Assembly: GCA_903928955.1 (NCBI GenBank)
Contig: CAIYTD010000223.1
Location: 1 to 11,037 of the forward strand
DNA: 11,037 bases
From: Oligoflexia bacterium
GTDB lineage: Bacteria > Bdellovibrionota > UBA1018
Reading direction: 5' to 3'
Below are positions 1 to 7,534 of this stretch, piece by piece. The translations under genes were made by a program, and so were the position numbers. The stretch's first letter is position 1. Each line of letters starts with the position of its first letter. Below the pieces are notes generated by a model that saw only the letters and a list, made by a program, of their open reading frames with translations, searched no databases and was not told the DNA's origin.

Positions 1-762
1 AGTTATATAAATACTAAAAATAAGGCCCCAAAACGCAAAGCAAGAATAGGTGATGAGTAGTGAATGGGATAAAATGATTATTATACCTGATCCCAGTCCA
101 GCGAGCAGAACTTGGCGAAGTCCAATATAGGATGGAAATATTTTCAAAAGTAAAAATAAGCGCTTGCAAATTCCATATCCTGATTTTCCCTGAAGTCTTT
201 CGCGAAAGTGGACTTTGATATGTAGGATCTGCCGAGGCGCAAAGTACCATCGAAGGTGTATATCCAATGGTGTTTGAATTCTTTTTTGATCTATTTTGGA
301 AACAACGACCTCTCTTTTTAAAGCAATCAAGCTAGAATTATGTCTTTTATTTAATGAAAATATAAACAATAGATCTAAAATCTTGCTTTTTAGACTTGAC
401 CTAACACCACTGCATGCAATAAATTTTCCATCAACCATCGCTTTTAATAATCGCACCCCGTCACTAGGCTTATGCTGACCATCATCATCCATAATTAGTA
501 AGAGGTCTCCAGATGCATTCTGGAGACCGCAGAGTGTAGCTGTCCACTGTCCCACATTACCATTTAAGCGAATCCCAAGAACATCGGGGAAGTCTGTGTG
601 CAACCTTCGAATAGCTTCCCACGATCCATCAATGCTTCCGTCATCTATGCAAATGATCTGCAACGCTTCAAAATGCTTAATAAAAACAGTTCTTATATTC
701 TTGATTACGAAGGCGAGTGTTTTCTCTGAATTGAATACTGGGATAATAATTGAAAGTTCCAT
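1..762 (-). CDS. GT2 glycosyltransferase, polyprenyl-phosphate sugar synthase type (3' end cut by window edge)
   Basis: The reading frame is open from the ATG at 762 down to base 1, giving 254 residues without a stop, so the C-terminus lies outside the window. The N-terminus MELSIIIPVFNSEKTL is the classic first strand of GT-A family 2. It is followed by CIDDGSIDGSW (about residues 38-48), NVGQ (about 69-72) and the metal/nucleotide-sugar motif MDDDGQH (about 91-97), a variant of the DADLQH found in DPM1/ArnC/GtrB-type enzymes. A GKSGYG segment near residue 200 matches the conserved block before the membrane helices of that group, and a hydrophobic C-terminal stretch starts near 208. Family knowledge: such enzymes move a sugar from a nucleotide to undecaprenyl or dolichyl phosphate on the cytoplasmic side. 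This would fit as donor supply for the GT-C proteins in this window. An in-frame ATG at 786 would add eight residues; neither start has a clear ribosome binding site. I prefer 762 because the fold begins there. Sugar specificity is unknown. Confidence 0.88.
   Translation of the reverse strand, partial: MELSIIIPVFNSEKTLAFVIKNIRTVFIKHFEALQIICIDDGSIDGSWEAIRRLHTDFPDVLGIRLNGNVGQWTATLCGLQNASGDLLLIMDDDGQHKPSDGVRLLKAMVDGKFIACSGVRSSLKSKILDLLFIFSLNKRHNSSLIALKREVVVSKIDQKRIQTPLDIHLRWYFAPRQILHIKVHFRERLQGKSGYGICKRLFLLLKIFPSYIGLRQVLLAGLGSGIIIILSHSLLITYSCFAFWGLIFSIYIT
504..528. repeat. Perfect 9-bp inverted repeat inside the GT2 gene
   Basis: Arms GGTCTCCAG (504-512) and CTGGAGACC (520-528) are exact reverse complements around a seven-base loop (ATGCATT). 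They lie in the GT2 coding region just upstream, in protein order, of the MDDDGQH motif. The stem is GC-rich and would fold in mRNA of either strand. No function is evident. Confidence 0.7.
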
Positions 763-884
763 GTTCGGTTTACTATCTGTTTCCATTCTCTTTAGTTTCT
801 CTGTTGGACTAAAAATTTGATGTATTCTAGCTTATCGGATATATTTGCATCGTAGGGCATTTATGCTCGTTGTAGGTCAATAAA
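763..884. promoter_or_regulatory. Divergent intergenic region between GT2 and Rieske oxygenase genes
   Basis: This 122-base gap separates two genes transcribed away from each other, so it must carry a promoter for each unless longer transcripts enter. It is AT-rich. I could not find a convincing sigma-70 pair with 16-18 base spacing on either strand; TTGACC on the minus strand and TTGGAC at 804-809 lack good partners. A small dyad, GCAT-TT-ATGC at 857-866, lies 18 bases before the Rieske start and could be an operator, but it is short enough to be chance. A weak AGG (874-876) sits 8 bases before the ATG at 885. Confidence 0.4.
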
Positions 885-2015
885 ATGTTTTTAAGTTTAG
901 AATGTAAACCATGCGTCTTGAATCCCATTGAATATTGGAATCCATCTCACTATGAAAAAGAGCAACAAAACATTAGGAACAACTGTTGGCAATGGGTTTG
1001 TTTAAACTCCGAAGTACCTGCCGACAAGGATTACTGCAGCAGGACTGTATCAGGTGTTCCGGTAGTTGTGTGGAATCAATCTGGTAAGATCAGGGCATTT
1101 AAAAACGTTTGTTTGCATAGAAATTCAAAAATTATTCCCGATGGTTGCGGCAAGTTAGCTATTTTAAGATGTCAATATCACGGCTGGGAATACAGTAATG
1201 ATGGTCAGCTCTGCAGGATTCCTGACAGTAAATGTTTCCAGGGTCTGTCACTTCCGAGTCAGGGCTTAATAGAGCTTCGTATAGAGAATTTTGGAGATTT
1301 TATTCTGATTTGTTTTGATCATAACACACCATCCATTCGTTCGCTTTTAGGAGGTATGCGAGAAGAGATAGATCGACACTTTTGCGGTTGGCGATTATTT
1401 AGGAAAAATAGCAAGGATATTTCTGTTAACTGGAAGATTGTGGTGGAAAATGCGGTGGAAAGCTACCATGTGCCTATTGTTCACCCCAAAAGCTTTAAAA
1501 CATATCGCTTAGAAGAATGGCATGATCACCAAATAAGTGAGATTTTCACGCGTTTTCATGATTTAAAGCCATGGTCCAATTCTATAGTGGGCTGGGGATA
1601 TCGATTATTAACTCGTCTGATGGTTGGCAATAAAAATCCGGATCGTATGACTCATGTCCATATTTTTCCTAATATGCTCTTTTATTATGGAGATCTGTTT
1701 TCCATTTTTTATATAGTCGAGGCGGTTCAGCCTGAGAAATCAAGGCTTCGATCATTTTTTTACCTTTCACCGATAAATTTATCGCGTCAAAAGAAATTTT
1801 GGGTTTTAGATTCGATTCCATTTTTGGCTGTACAGTTACTTATGCTGCCGTTTTTAAGTTTTATATTTTTTAGAATACTAAAAGAAGATCTACGGATTCT
1901 TCAGGATGTTCAAGATGGATTCAAATATCCCTCTGGATTAGGAGTTTTGGGGGCCCGTGAGGAACGAGTCCTTGCATTTCAACAGTATTTAAAGCGGGTT
2001 ATCAAAGCGGGGTAG
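885..2015 (+). CDS. Rieske non-heme iron oxygenase, alpha-subunit type
   Basis: This 376-residue protein carries both metal centres of a ring-hydroxylating-type oxygenase. The Rieske [2Fe-2S] site is C76-L-H78, 17 residues, then C96-Q-Y-H99, in the contexts NVCLHRN and CQYHGW. The mononuclear iron site is in NWKIVVENAVESYHVPIVHP: E192-x2-H195-x4-H200. A likely third ligand is D335 in the C-terminal EDLRILQDVQDG. The length is normal for a stand-alone alpha subunit. Family members use O2 and electrons from a reductase for hydroxylation, demethylation or desaturation. No reductase, ferredoxin or beta subunit is in the window, so electrons must come from elsewhere. Residues about 308-331 are unusually hydrophobic (for example LLMLPFLSFIFF), suggesting membrane association or a lipid substrate; this is inference. 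The gene stands alone on the plus strand and converges with the FG-GAP operon across 31 bases in which I see no hairpin terminator. The substrate is unknown. Confidence 0.9.
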   Translation: MFLSLECKPCVLNPIEYWNPSHYEKEQQNIRNNCWQWVCLNSEVPADKDYCSRTVSGVPVVVWNQSGKIRAFKNVCLHRNSKIIPDGCGKLAILRCQYHGWEYSNDGQLCRIPDSKCFQGLSLPSQGLIELRIENFGDFILICFDHNTPSIRSLLGGMREEIDRHFCGWRLFRKNSKDISVNWKIVVENAVESYHVPIVHPKSFKTYRLEEWHDHQISEIFTRFHDLKPWSNSIVGWGYRLLTRLMVGNKNPDRMTHVHIFPNMLFYYGDLFSIFYIVEAVQPEKSRLRSFFYLSPINLSRQKKFWVLDSIPFLAVQLLMLPFLSFIFFRILKEDLRILQDVQDGFKYPSGLGVLGAREERVLAFQQYLKRVIKAG

Positions 2016-2046
2016 AAAATTCTTTTTGGGGCTGTTGTAAATTCTC

Positions 2047-3873
2047 TCAATCATGAATCGTGGAATTTAGCTTATGCGGTTCATAAATGGTATTATATTG
2101 ACCTATTCTTACCTTTCGCATTTCAACTCCTTGCTGTATACCGCTTGGCCAGCGAATCCGAATGGATTGAATATTGGGGTGTAAGCCGAGCCCGAAATGC
2201 AGTCGGTCATCGCTTTGGCTAGCGTATCCATTAATGGGCTGGAGTTGACGGATCAATTTACGATGCTCCAAGTTGAGCGTGACTTCCGCACCAAAAGCAG
2301 CTCTATTGCTCTTGCTACCTACCAGTTTAAAACCTATCCACTGATTGGCGTTTAATTGTCTGTTTTGATAGAATTTTGATTGCTGTTTCTGGTTGGCGAG
2401 TACAAAACTGAGGCTGCCATTATTCATATAATCGATATAAGCTACTCCTCTCTCATCCTCTAAAGATTGTCCAAACGGGGTGAGTTCGGCAACATTAACA
2501 AATTTCTGCCCATCATTTAGAAACAAACACGGCTTTTCATATCCTGCGAGAGATGCATTATCCATGGGAGGCCAGTAGGTAACATCCTTCATCATCTCAC
2601 CTAGAGCTGAGTCTAAAACATTCATTGGATACCAGTAATTTTTTTCGCGACTATCAGAGATGAATCCATTGCCAACAAGTAGGTCCAAGTTCCCATCATT
2701 ATTGAGATCAAAAAACTTTGCGCCCCAGGACCAACCACAGCTTTCAACTCCTTTTTCGCGTGCAATTTCAGAGAATTCTCCATTCCCCTGCCATTCCCAC
2801 ATTACATTTCCTGTAATTCTTTGTCCGGGAATATAAATATGAGAAACATAGGCTACAGGGTGTCCGTCCTTTCCCAAGTTCGCAAAATCAACGCTCATTC
2901 CATTCCTGCTATAGTATCCCCTTCTTATTGCTTCCGAGGCATTTTTGAACCCATTCTTGCCATTATTTAAATAGAGTTTATCGAGGTTATAATCGGTAGG
3001 GAACCATAGGTCTGGTCTGCCAGTTCCTTGAATATCATAAACGCCGATTGCGTGACTCCATCCGGAATATTCAATTCCATAATTATCTGGGGCCGGGAAA
3101 AAATGACCTTTGCCATCATTCCGAAAGATAACTGCTGATTCGCCATTTGTGGCATTGTGAAAACTATTGGGCATCAAAAATCCATTGATTTGATCACCCA
3201 ATACATCTCTACCAAAATACCGAGATACGACTAAATCCAATAAACCATCTCTGTCAAAAACGTTTATGCCACCGTAAAAAAATCCACAGCCGAAACTCGA
3301 GTCTTTTGTGACCTCGCTAAATGTTCCATTATGCTGATTTAGAAATAGGCGCGGGCAATAAGAAAGCAAAAAAAGATCTTTATATCCGGAATTATTTACA
3401 TCAAAAAAAATCGCTCGTGTCGAAGGATAGGGCGAATTCACATCTGCAATTCCGGCTTTTTCGGCCATCTCTGTAAACGTACCATCGTGGTTATTTTTAA
3501 AGAGGAGATTTTTTGAGCCTGGAGCGGAATTGTTCAGATAAATATCCGGCCATCCATCATTGTTAAAGTCAACTACAGCAACACTCGCGCCAACCGCAGA
3601 GAGATAGGGTCCAACATGGGCAAGTCTTGAGTCAACGGAATAGCCCTGGTGAGTGTTTTTGACACCTGTTATATCTGATACTTCTGTTAGCTTAAAGTTC
3701 AGTGTAGGCAAAAATAAGGGTTTATTTTCATCCATTTGAATTCTCATTTCCTGATTCATTGGGCCATGTCCCAGCAAGCTAGCACCTCCGAAAACGGCTA
3801 AAGCTATAAAAAGCCCCTTGTACGAACGAGCTCGCTTCAGGCTTTTTTGGTCAAAGTGGATCCTAAAGCTCAC
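2047..3873 (-). CDS. FG-GAP/VCBS repeat protein with C-terminal ASPIC/UnbV domain (CRTAC1-like)
   Basis: This is a 608-residue protein. A basic N-terminus (KRARSYKG) precedes a hydrophobic segment at about 20-36 with no lipobox and no obvious signal peptidase site, so it is likely an anchored envelope or exported protein. FG-GAP/VCBS-type repeats follow. Calcium-loop-like motifs are DFNNDGWPD (102-110), DVNNSGYKD (158-166), FDRDGLLD (206-213), DIQGTGRPD (280-288), a degenerate NLGKDGHPV (332-340), DLNNDGNLD (389-397) and a degenerate DYMNNGSLS (481-489). Only the first and sixth keep every acidic position. Residues about 510-595 form an ASPIC/UnbV module (AAFGAEV, QLQPINGYASQSDDRLHFGLG, IRIRWPSG). 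These proteins are predicted beta-propellers for extracytoplasmic binding; no catalytic role is established. The start is GTG at 3873, inside the end of the desaturase gene (11-base overlap), with a GAGG 10 bases upstream. Starting later, at M39, would remove the membrane segment. It is the last gene of the SDR-desaturase operon, suggesting the same pathway. Confidence 0.88.
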   Translation of the reverse strand: MSFRIHFDQKSLKRARSYKGLFIALAVFGGASLLGHGPMNQEMRIQMDENKPLFLPTLNFKLTEVSDITGVKNTHQGYSVDSRLAHVGPYLSAVGASVAVVDFNNDGWPDIYLNNSAPGSKNLLFKNNHDGTFTEMAEKAGIADVNSPYPSTRAIFFDVNNSGYKDLFLLSYCPRLFLNQHNGTFSEVTKDSSFGCGFFYGGINVFDRDGLLDLVVSRYFGRDVLGDQINGFLMPNSFHNATNGESAVIFRNDGKGHFFPAPDNYGIEYSGWSHAIGVYDIQGTGRPDLWFPTDYNLDKLYLNNGKNGFKNASEAIRRGYYSRNGMSVDFANLGKDGHPVAYVSHIYIPGQRITGNVMWEWQGNGEFSEIAREKGVESCGWSWGAKFFDLNNDGNLDLLVGNGFISDSREKNYWYPMNVLDSALGEMMKDVTYWPPMDNASLAGYEKPCLFLNDGQKFVNVAELTPFGQSLEDERGVAYIDYMNNGSLSFVLANQKQQSKFYQNRQLNANQWIGFKLVGSKSNRAAFGAEVTLNLEHRKLIRQLQPINGYASQSDDRLHFGLGLHPNIQSIRIRWPSGIQQGVEMRKVRIGQYNTIYEPHKLNSTIHD

Positions 3874-4801
3874 TAGAAGGTGACCTCAGATTTGACACTA
3901 ATCCCAGCTTTTCAAGCAGTTTTAATAAATAAAATCCTATATCAATCTGCCACCAAAGCAAACCAAAGCGTGCAGAAGAGGGAAACGCATGATGATTATT
4001 ATGCCAACCTGATCCCAACGTGAAGAGCGCAAGTACAAAATTATTGCGACTTCCTTCTCCAGTCTTATAGTTCTGCACCCCTATTAGATGTCCTATGGAA
4101 TTTGTTGCAAATGTTAATTGTCGCGATACAAAGACAGCTATCAAAAAACCCCAAACAAACATTTCCCACGCAAGCGAAGAATATTCAGAGGTATTCTGAC
4201 CGCTTCGCATATTCAATAAGAAGCCTAATGCTAGCATCAGCATCGCGCTGCCGAGGGGAGGTAAAAACAGGTATTTTTCGATCCATCTCAAATCGGGGTC
4301 TTGAGTGAGATCCTTAACATTCTTCCAATCCACCTTAAAATTATTGGGATCGAGCAACCAACCGACATGCGAGTAAAAAATACCTTTCGATATTGGTGAG
4401 TGATGATCTTGAGGGGTGTCTGAATATTTATGATGATCGCGATGCTGGCTCGACCACCAAATGGGACCCGATTGTCCAGCGGAAGCACCGAGCCAGGCTA
4501 GAATGATCTTCATCACCCGTCCTGTTTGAAATGCGTGATGAGAAAAATAGCGGTGATATCCAATATGAACTCCAACGAGACAGAGAAAACAATTAATAAC
4601 AAATGCTATTAAAGCAGGATTGCTTAATCGTGCAAAGGGCGCAAGAGCTAATGCAAAAAAGTCGAGCCACAGGTAATTAAACCGATGAATCCGTAAAAAT
4701 AGTCTAGAGAATGGAGTGGAATTTTTGCACGCACTTGCATCTAGGGGCAGAAATGGCCCTATCAGAGCTAGACCAGCGTTTTTTAGTTTTTTGTAGATCA
4801 T
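3863..4801 (-). CDS. Delta-9-type fatty acid desaturase (acyl-CoA/acyl-lipid desaturase family)
   Basis: This is a 312-residue integral membrane di-iron desaturase. All histidine boxes of the stearoyl-CoA delta-9 (OLE1/SCD/DesC) type are present: H83-x4-H88 in GYHRYFSHHAF, H120-R-D-H123-H124 in SSQHRDHHKYSD, and H267-N-N-H270-H271 in GSGWHNNHHAFPSS. The extra ligand region NSIGH (234-238) and the family signature GIFYSHVGWLL (140-150) are also intact. Hydrophobic segments near 62-80, 96-110, 180-198 and 210-226 fit four membrane helices. The family inserts a cis double bond into a saturated acyl chain using O2 and an electron donor; no cytochrome b5 or ferredoxin domain is fused here. The gene starts 9 bases after the SDR stop and overlaps the FG-GAP gene by 11 bases, so translation is probably coupled. 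No clear ribosome binding site is seen. Regiospecificity cannot be read from the sequence. This is a different subfamily from the desaturase at 7534-8457. Confidence 0.92.
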   Translation of the reverse strand: MIYKKLKNAGLALIGPFLPLDASACKNSTPFSRLFLRIHRFNYLWLDFFALALAPFARLSNPALIAFVINCFLCLVGVHIGYHRYFSHHAFQTGRVMKIILAWLGASAGQSGPIWWSSQHRDHHKYSDTPQDHHSPISKGIFYSHVGWLLDPNNFKVDWKNVKDLTQDPDLRWIEKYLFLPPLGSAMLMLALGFLLNMRSGQNTSEYSSLAWEMFVWGFLIAVFVSRQLTFATNSIGHLIGVQNYKTGEGSRNNFVLALFTLGSGWHNNHHAFPSSARFGLLWWQIDIGFYLLKLLEKLGLVSNLRSPSSEL

Positions 4802-4810
4802 AATAGCATT

Positions 4811-5671
4811 CTAGCGCTGGGGTTCACCTTTATAGGGAATAATGTGATTGTCCTGATCATATTCCGTTTCACTTCTAAATTTTTGAATACTATATCGATT
4901 CAAGCGTTCCGCTAGTAATGGAAAAACCCTTTGAAACCAGATAAAGAGATGGCAATACCAAGGAAAAACAATTAACATTTTTCGCTTTGTCAGTCCATGG
5001 AGTATTCTCTGGGCGGCGTCTTCTGGGCTCATAGTCCGAAAATGGACCATTTTCCTGACCTTAATTCCACTCATGCCCATTGAAAATCCAGACTTGATCA
5101 ATCCCGATTCAATATAGCCTGGACATACTAGATGTACACGTATTCCCTGGTCCAGAGTTTCCGCGTGAAGTGCCTGAGTAAATCCAACTACAGCATATTT
5201 CGAGGCAGAATAATGAGAAAAAAACGGAGCGGGCATGAGGCCAATAGAGGAAGAGATATTGATGATATGGCCAAAACCCTGACGCGCCATGATTCGATAA
5301 GCTGCCTGGCTTCCATGGATTACACCGAAGAGGTTAGAATCAAAAATAGGACGCCAGTGCTCCACTTCTAGATATTTTATTTCTCCTGCCAAAGCCATTC
5401 CTGCATTATTGAATACAAAATGAATAATTTGGAACTGAGTAAGTACTGCCTGAAACATTAAGTCTACTTGCTTCCAATTGGACACATCCAAAATATGAAA
5501 TTCAGCTTTACCTCCCTTACTACGAATGAGTTCGACGGTTTCTCTCGCTGCAGCAGCATTGCGATCTACAACGATAACAGAGGCACCCAATTGAGAAAGT
5601 CTCTGGCTTAAGGCATTACCTAGGCCTGCCCCTCCCCCTGTAACTACTGCGACTTTGCACTTAAATTCCAT
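4811..5671 (-). CDS. Classical short-chain dehydrogenase/reductase
   Basis: This 286-residue Rossmann-fold NAD(P)-dependent oxidoreductase has TGGGAGLG (11-18) for cofactor binding, D62-V63 for the adenine pocket, NNAG (88-91), the catalytic serine in NISSSIG (likely S141) and Y154-x3-K158 in HYSASK. The CPGYIESG segment (183-190) follows the usual PG motif. D36 after the second strand (VVDRN) suggests NAD(H), although the following arginine leaves NADP(H) possible. Compared with a minimal 250-residue SDR it has a C-terminal extension. An aromatic, hydrophobic stretch at about 232-254 (LIVFPWYCHLFIWFQ) resembles the membrane-associating tails of SDRs acting on lipids or sterols; that is inference. 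The start ATG at 5671 has a good ribosome binding site, GAAGGG at 5680-5685, eight bases away. It is the first gene of the minus-strand operon with the desaturase and FG-GAP genes, so oxidation or reduction of an acyl or lipid intermediate is a reasonable guess. Confidence 0.9.
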   Translation of the reverse strand: MEFKCKVAVVTGGGAGLGNALSQRLSQLGASVIVVDRNAAAARETVELIRSKGGKAEFHILDVSNWKQVDLMFQAVLTQFQIIHFVFNNAGMALAGEIKYLEVEHWRPIFDSNLFGVIHGSQAAYRIMARQGFGHIINISSSIGLMPAPFFSHYSASKYAVVGFTQALHAETLDQGIRVHLVCPGYIESGLIKSGFSMGMSGIKVRKMVHFRTMSPEDAAQRILHGLTKRKMLIVFPWYCHLFIWFQRVFPLLAERLNRYSIQKFRSETEYDQDNHIIPYKGEPQR

Positions 5672-5773
5672 TTGATTTGCCCTTCAAAATTAAAAAAAAA
5701 GCCCGGAATAAATGTGGTAATGACTCCATTTCAAGGTTTTTCTCGGTAAGGAGGCGGCTAATAATATCTTTTT
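5672..5773. promoter_or_regulatory. Divergent promoter region between the two main operons
   Basis: These 102 bases separate the minus-strand SDR operon from the plus-strand GT-C operon, so both promoters should lie here. On the minus strand GAAGGG (5680-5685) is the SDR ribosome binding site. A run of nine A (5692-5700) may act as an UP-type or bending element. On the plus strand a near-perfect Shine-Dalgarno TAAGGAGG (5747-5754) lies 19 bases before the ATG at 5774, which is too far for normal use. A TAATAT (5762-5767) could be a -10 box, which would make the downstream mRNA nearly leaderless, but no good -35 is seen. Assignments inside the region are tentative. Confidence 0.5.
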
Positions 5774-7534
5774 ATGAAGAAATTTTACAAATGGCAAATC
5801 ATTCTTCCAGGTTTGATACTCGTCTTCTCTTGTCTTCATCTTGAAGCAGACCCGTCCATATTTAAATGGAACGGAGATCCAGGCCCCCTCAGTGATGAGA
5901 GTATGTGGACTCATAGTGCACGTGTGAGTGTCCTATTTGGAAAGTATTTGATTCCCCCAGATAGTTGTAGTCACGCCCTTTTTGGTGGCCCTTTGTTTAC
6001 CATTCTATCTCGATTGAGTTTTATGATTGGAGGGGTTCACCTTTCCTCTGTGAGATCACTCACAGTTTTGTCCTTCTGGGTGACGCTGGGTATTTTATTT
6101 CAGATTTTTCAGAAGAGTGGCTACACTTCTTATGCTAGCATGATGCCGGTCGTTATTCTGGGTCTCAATCATGAGGCCATCATGGAAAGTCGTTGGGCTA
6201 CTCCTACTTTTTTAGAAATTCTCTTTTTAAGCAGTTGCTTCCTGTTTCTTATTCGGGCGGTTATTGAAGGCTCTGATCGATCTCCAATTAGAAGACGAGT
6301 CTATCTTGCAGTTGCGGGTATTAGCTTTAGCGGTGCGGTGGCGTCTAAGCTGTCAGCGGTGATCATGATCCCGACCTTTGGAGTCATGATACTCTTCACT
6401 GTGTTTCCCCTTCGTAAAATACCTCTCATGGATCTTGTGTGGTTTTTTACTGGATCACTCTTTGGGGGAGGACTCCTAGGTATTTTTTTCTTACAAAACC
6501 TCCCTCAATGGGAGGTTTTCCTTCGAACGATTCGATTGACCCAGGGTAGTCTCTTTTTAGCAAATTTCAATCTGATTACGGCCCTGCATCAAGTGTTTAC
6601 CAATTCAGCTATTTCTAATCCGATGGTTGCTCCAATGGCGATTGGAGTGATGATCTTATTTGTTGTGAGAATTCAAGAAGCCTGGAAATCCAGGTCGAAA
6701 CTCTCGCTCCAACAATATTTTAAAAAACTAGAACCCTTAGAAGCCTTGGCGTTTTGTTGGCTTATTGTAGGCTTAGGGACTTTTCTATTTCACCCGGATC
6801 GTTTCATTAATCGAAGGTTCATCCTGTTTTTGATCCCACTTAGTATTCTTTTCTCAAAGCTCATTCTAAGATTCAACCGATCGGAATCCGTGAGTGGTGT
6901 CATTGCTGCGGTTTTTACGGGAGCATGGATGTTCTACTTTCCAGAAATGATTCATTACCTCAGCCAGGTCTGGCTTTCAAAAATAGATATTCACTTTGAG
7001 CCGAATCTAGCTGCACTTTATAAAATTGAGATTTTTTTAGCTTTACCGATTTTTTTGATTTTATATAAAACTTCTATTGACACTCTGCTTCGGTTTCTAG
7101 CTTTCGGATTAATAGTGATTAACTTAAGCATGAATATCTACTGGATGCTTCATCCTACTTTTACGTTTCGTGACGAGTCCATTCGCTTGGCTAGCCTAAC
7201 GCTACCAGGCGAACTCAATACTGGTTATATGCCTTGGGTTTTCTCATTGGAAACCAAAATGAGGCCCGTATTTTTTATGAAAAAAGAACATTATACAGAA
7301 TACAATGCTGATTTCAGAGAGGTAGTATGGGATTATACGAATAGCCTTGTTGTTATTCGAGGCAAAGTAGATCACAAACCGAGTCTCTACTATGATAGCT
7401 ATTTCCTAAATCCAGAAGACTTTCCAGGAATGAAACAGGAACCATTGGGTACTTTTAAACTTGCTCCCTACCCAGGCACAAATATTTACAGAATAGAAGC
7501 TGATATTTTGCGAATTCATAAAAGGTCAACCTAA
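5774..7534 (+). CDS. GT-C superfamily membrane glycosyltransferase (ArnT/PMT-like), copy 1
   Basis: This is a 586-residue polytopic membrane protein. A first membrane helix (about 9-24) is followed by an extracytoplasmic loop with the acidic pair D41-E42 in LSDESMWTHSAR, the position of the catalytic Asp/Glu motif in GT-C (GT39/GT83-like) enzymes. Many hydrophobic segments follow (for example about 97-113, 121-131, 145-162, 177-189, 195-211, 221-240, 284-299, 324-339, 348-362, 373-389, 416-430, 438-454). NRRFILFLIPLSILF (346-360) resembles the RY...P block of this superfamily. About 110 C-terminal residues are soluble and probably periplasmic. Family role: transfer of a sugar from polyprenyl phosphate to a lipid, glycan or protein. 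It aligns without gaps over the N-terminal region with the partial protein at 10349-11037. The ATG at 5774 is the first start after an in-frame stop (TAA 5762-5764). It leads the plus operon and its stop overlaps the next start by one base (TAATG). Donor and acceptor are unknown. Confidence 0.78.
   Translation: MKKFYKWQIILPGLILVFSCLHLEADPSIFKWNGDPGPLSDESMWTHSARVSVLFGKYLIPPDSCSHALFGGPLFTILSRLSFMIGGVHLSSVRSLTVLSFWVTLGILFQIFQKSGYTSYASMMPVVILGLNHEAIMESRWATPTFLEILFLSSCFLFLIRAVIEGSDRSPIRRRVYLAVAGISFSGAVASKLSAVIMIPTFGVMILFTVFPLRKIPLMDLVWFFTGSLFGGGLLGIFFLQNLPQWEVFLRTIRLTQGSLFLANFNLITALHQVFTNSAISNPMVAPMAIGVMILFVVRIQEAWKSRSKLSLQQYFKKLEPLEALAFCWLIVGLGTFLFHPDRFINRRFILFLIPLSILFSKLILRFNRSESVSGVIAAVFTGAWMFYFPEMIHYLSQVWLSKIDIHFEPNLAALYKIEIFLALPIFLILYKTSIDTLLRFLAFGLIVINLSMNIYWMLHPTFTFRDESIRLASLTLPGELNTGYMPWVFSLETKMRPVFFMKKEHYTEYNADFREVVWDYTNSLVVIRGKVDHKPSLYYDSYFLNPEDFPGMKQEPLGTFKLAPYPGTNIYRIEADILRIHKRST
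6495..6519. repeat. Perfect 10-bp inverted repeat (hairpin) inside the GT-C copy 1 gene
   Basis: The arms 6495-6504 (AAAACCTCCC) and 6510-6519 (GGGAGGTTTT) are exact reverse complements around a five-base loop (TCAAT). In RNA this is a stable stem-loop with A-rich then U-rich flanks, similar in shape to an intrinsic terminator but with only four U. It lies in coding sequence (about residues 241-249, LQNLPQWEV) roughly two fifths into the gene. Function is unknown; it may be coincidence. Confidence 0.75.

Noticed and set aside
14..250. 78-codon open frame on the minus strand
   Set aside because: It lies in another frame inside the GT2 gene, whose own minus-strand frame stays open to the window edge and carries the family motifs.
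2016..2046. Possible bidirectional terminator in the convergent gap
   Set aside because: I could not find an inverted repeat in these 31 bases; only a short T run is present.
4102..4308. 68-codon plus-strand open frame
   Set aside because: It is antisense to the desaturase, whose three histidine boxes confirm the minus-strand frame.
5132..5371. 79-codon plus-strand open frame
   Set aside because: It is antisense to the SDR gene, which has complete cofactor and active-site motifs.
5692..5700. Run of nine A, read as a possible minus-strand terminator U-tract
   Set aside because: No stable GC-rich hairpin precedes it in the minus direction, and it lies in a region where promoters, not terminators, are expected.
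5690..5914. 74-codon open frame on the minus strand across the divergent promoter region
   Set aside because: It is antisense to the start of GT-C copy 1, has no recognisable motif and would sit awkwardly upstream of the SDR gene with its own ribosome binding site.
6048..6065. 7-bp inverted repeat CTGTGAG/CTCACAG with a four-base loop
   Set aside because: It is short enough to be expected by chance in 11 kb, lies inside coding sequence and has no U-tract.
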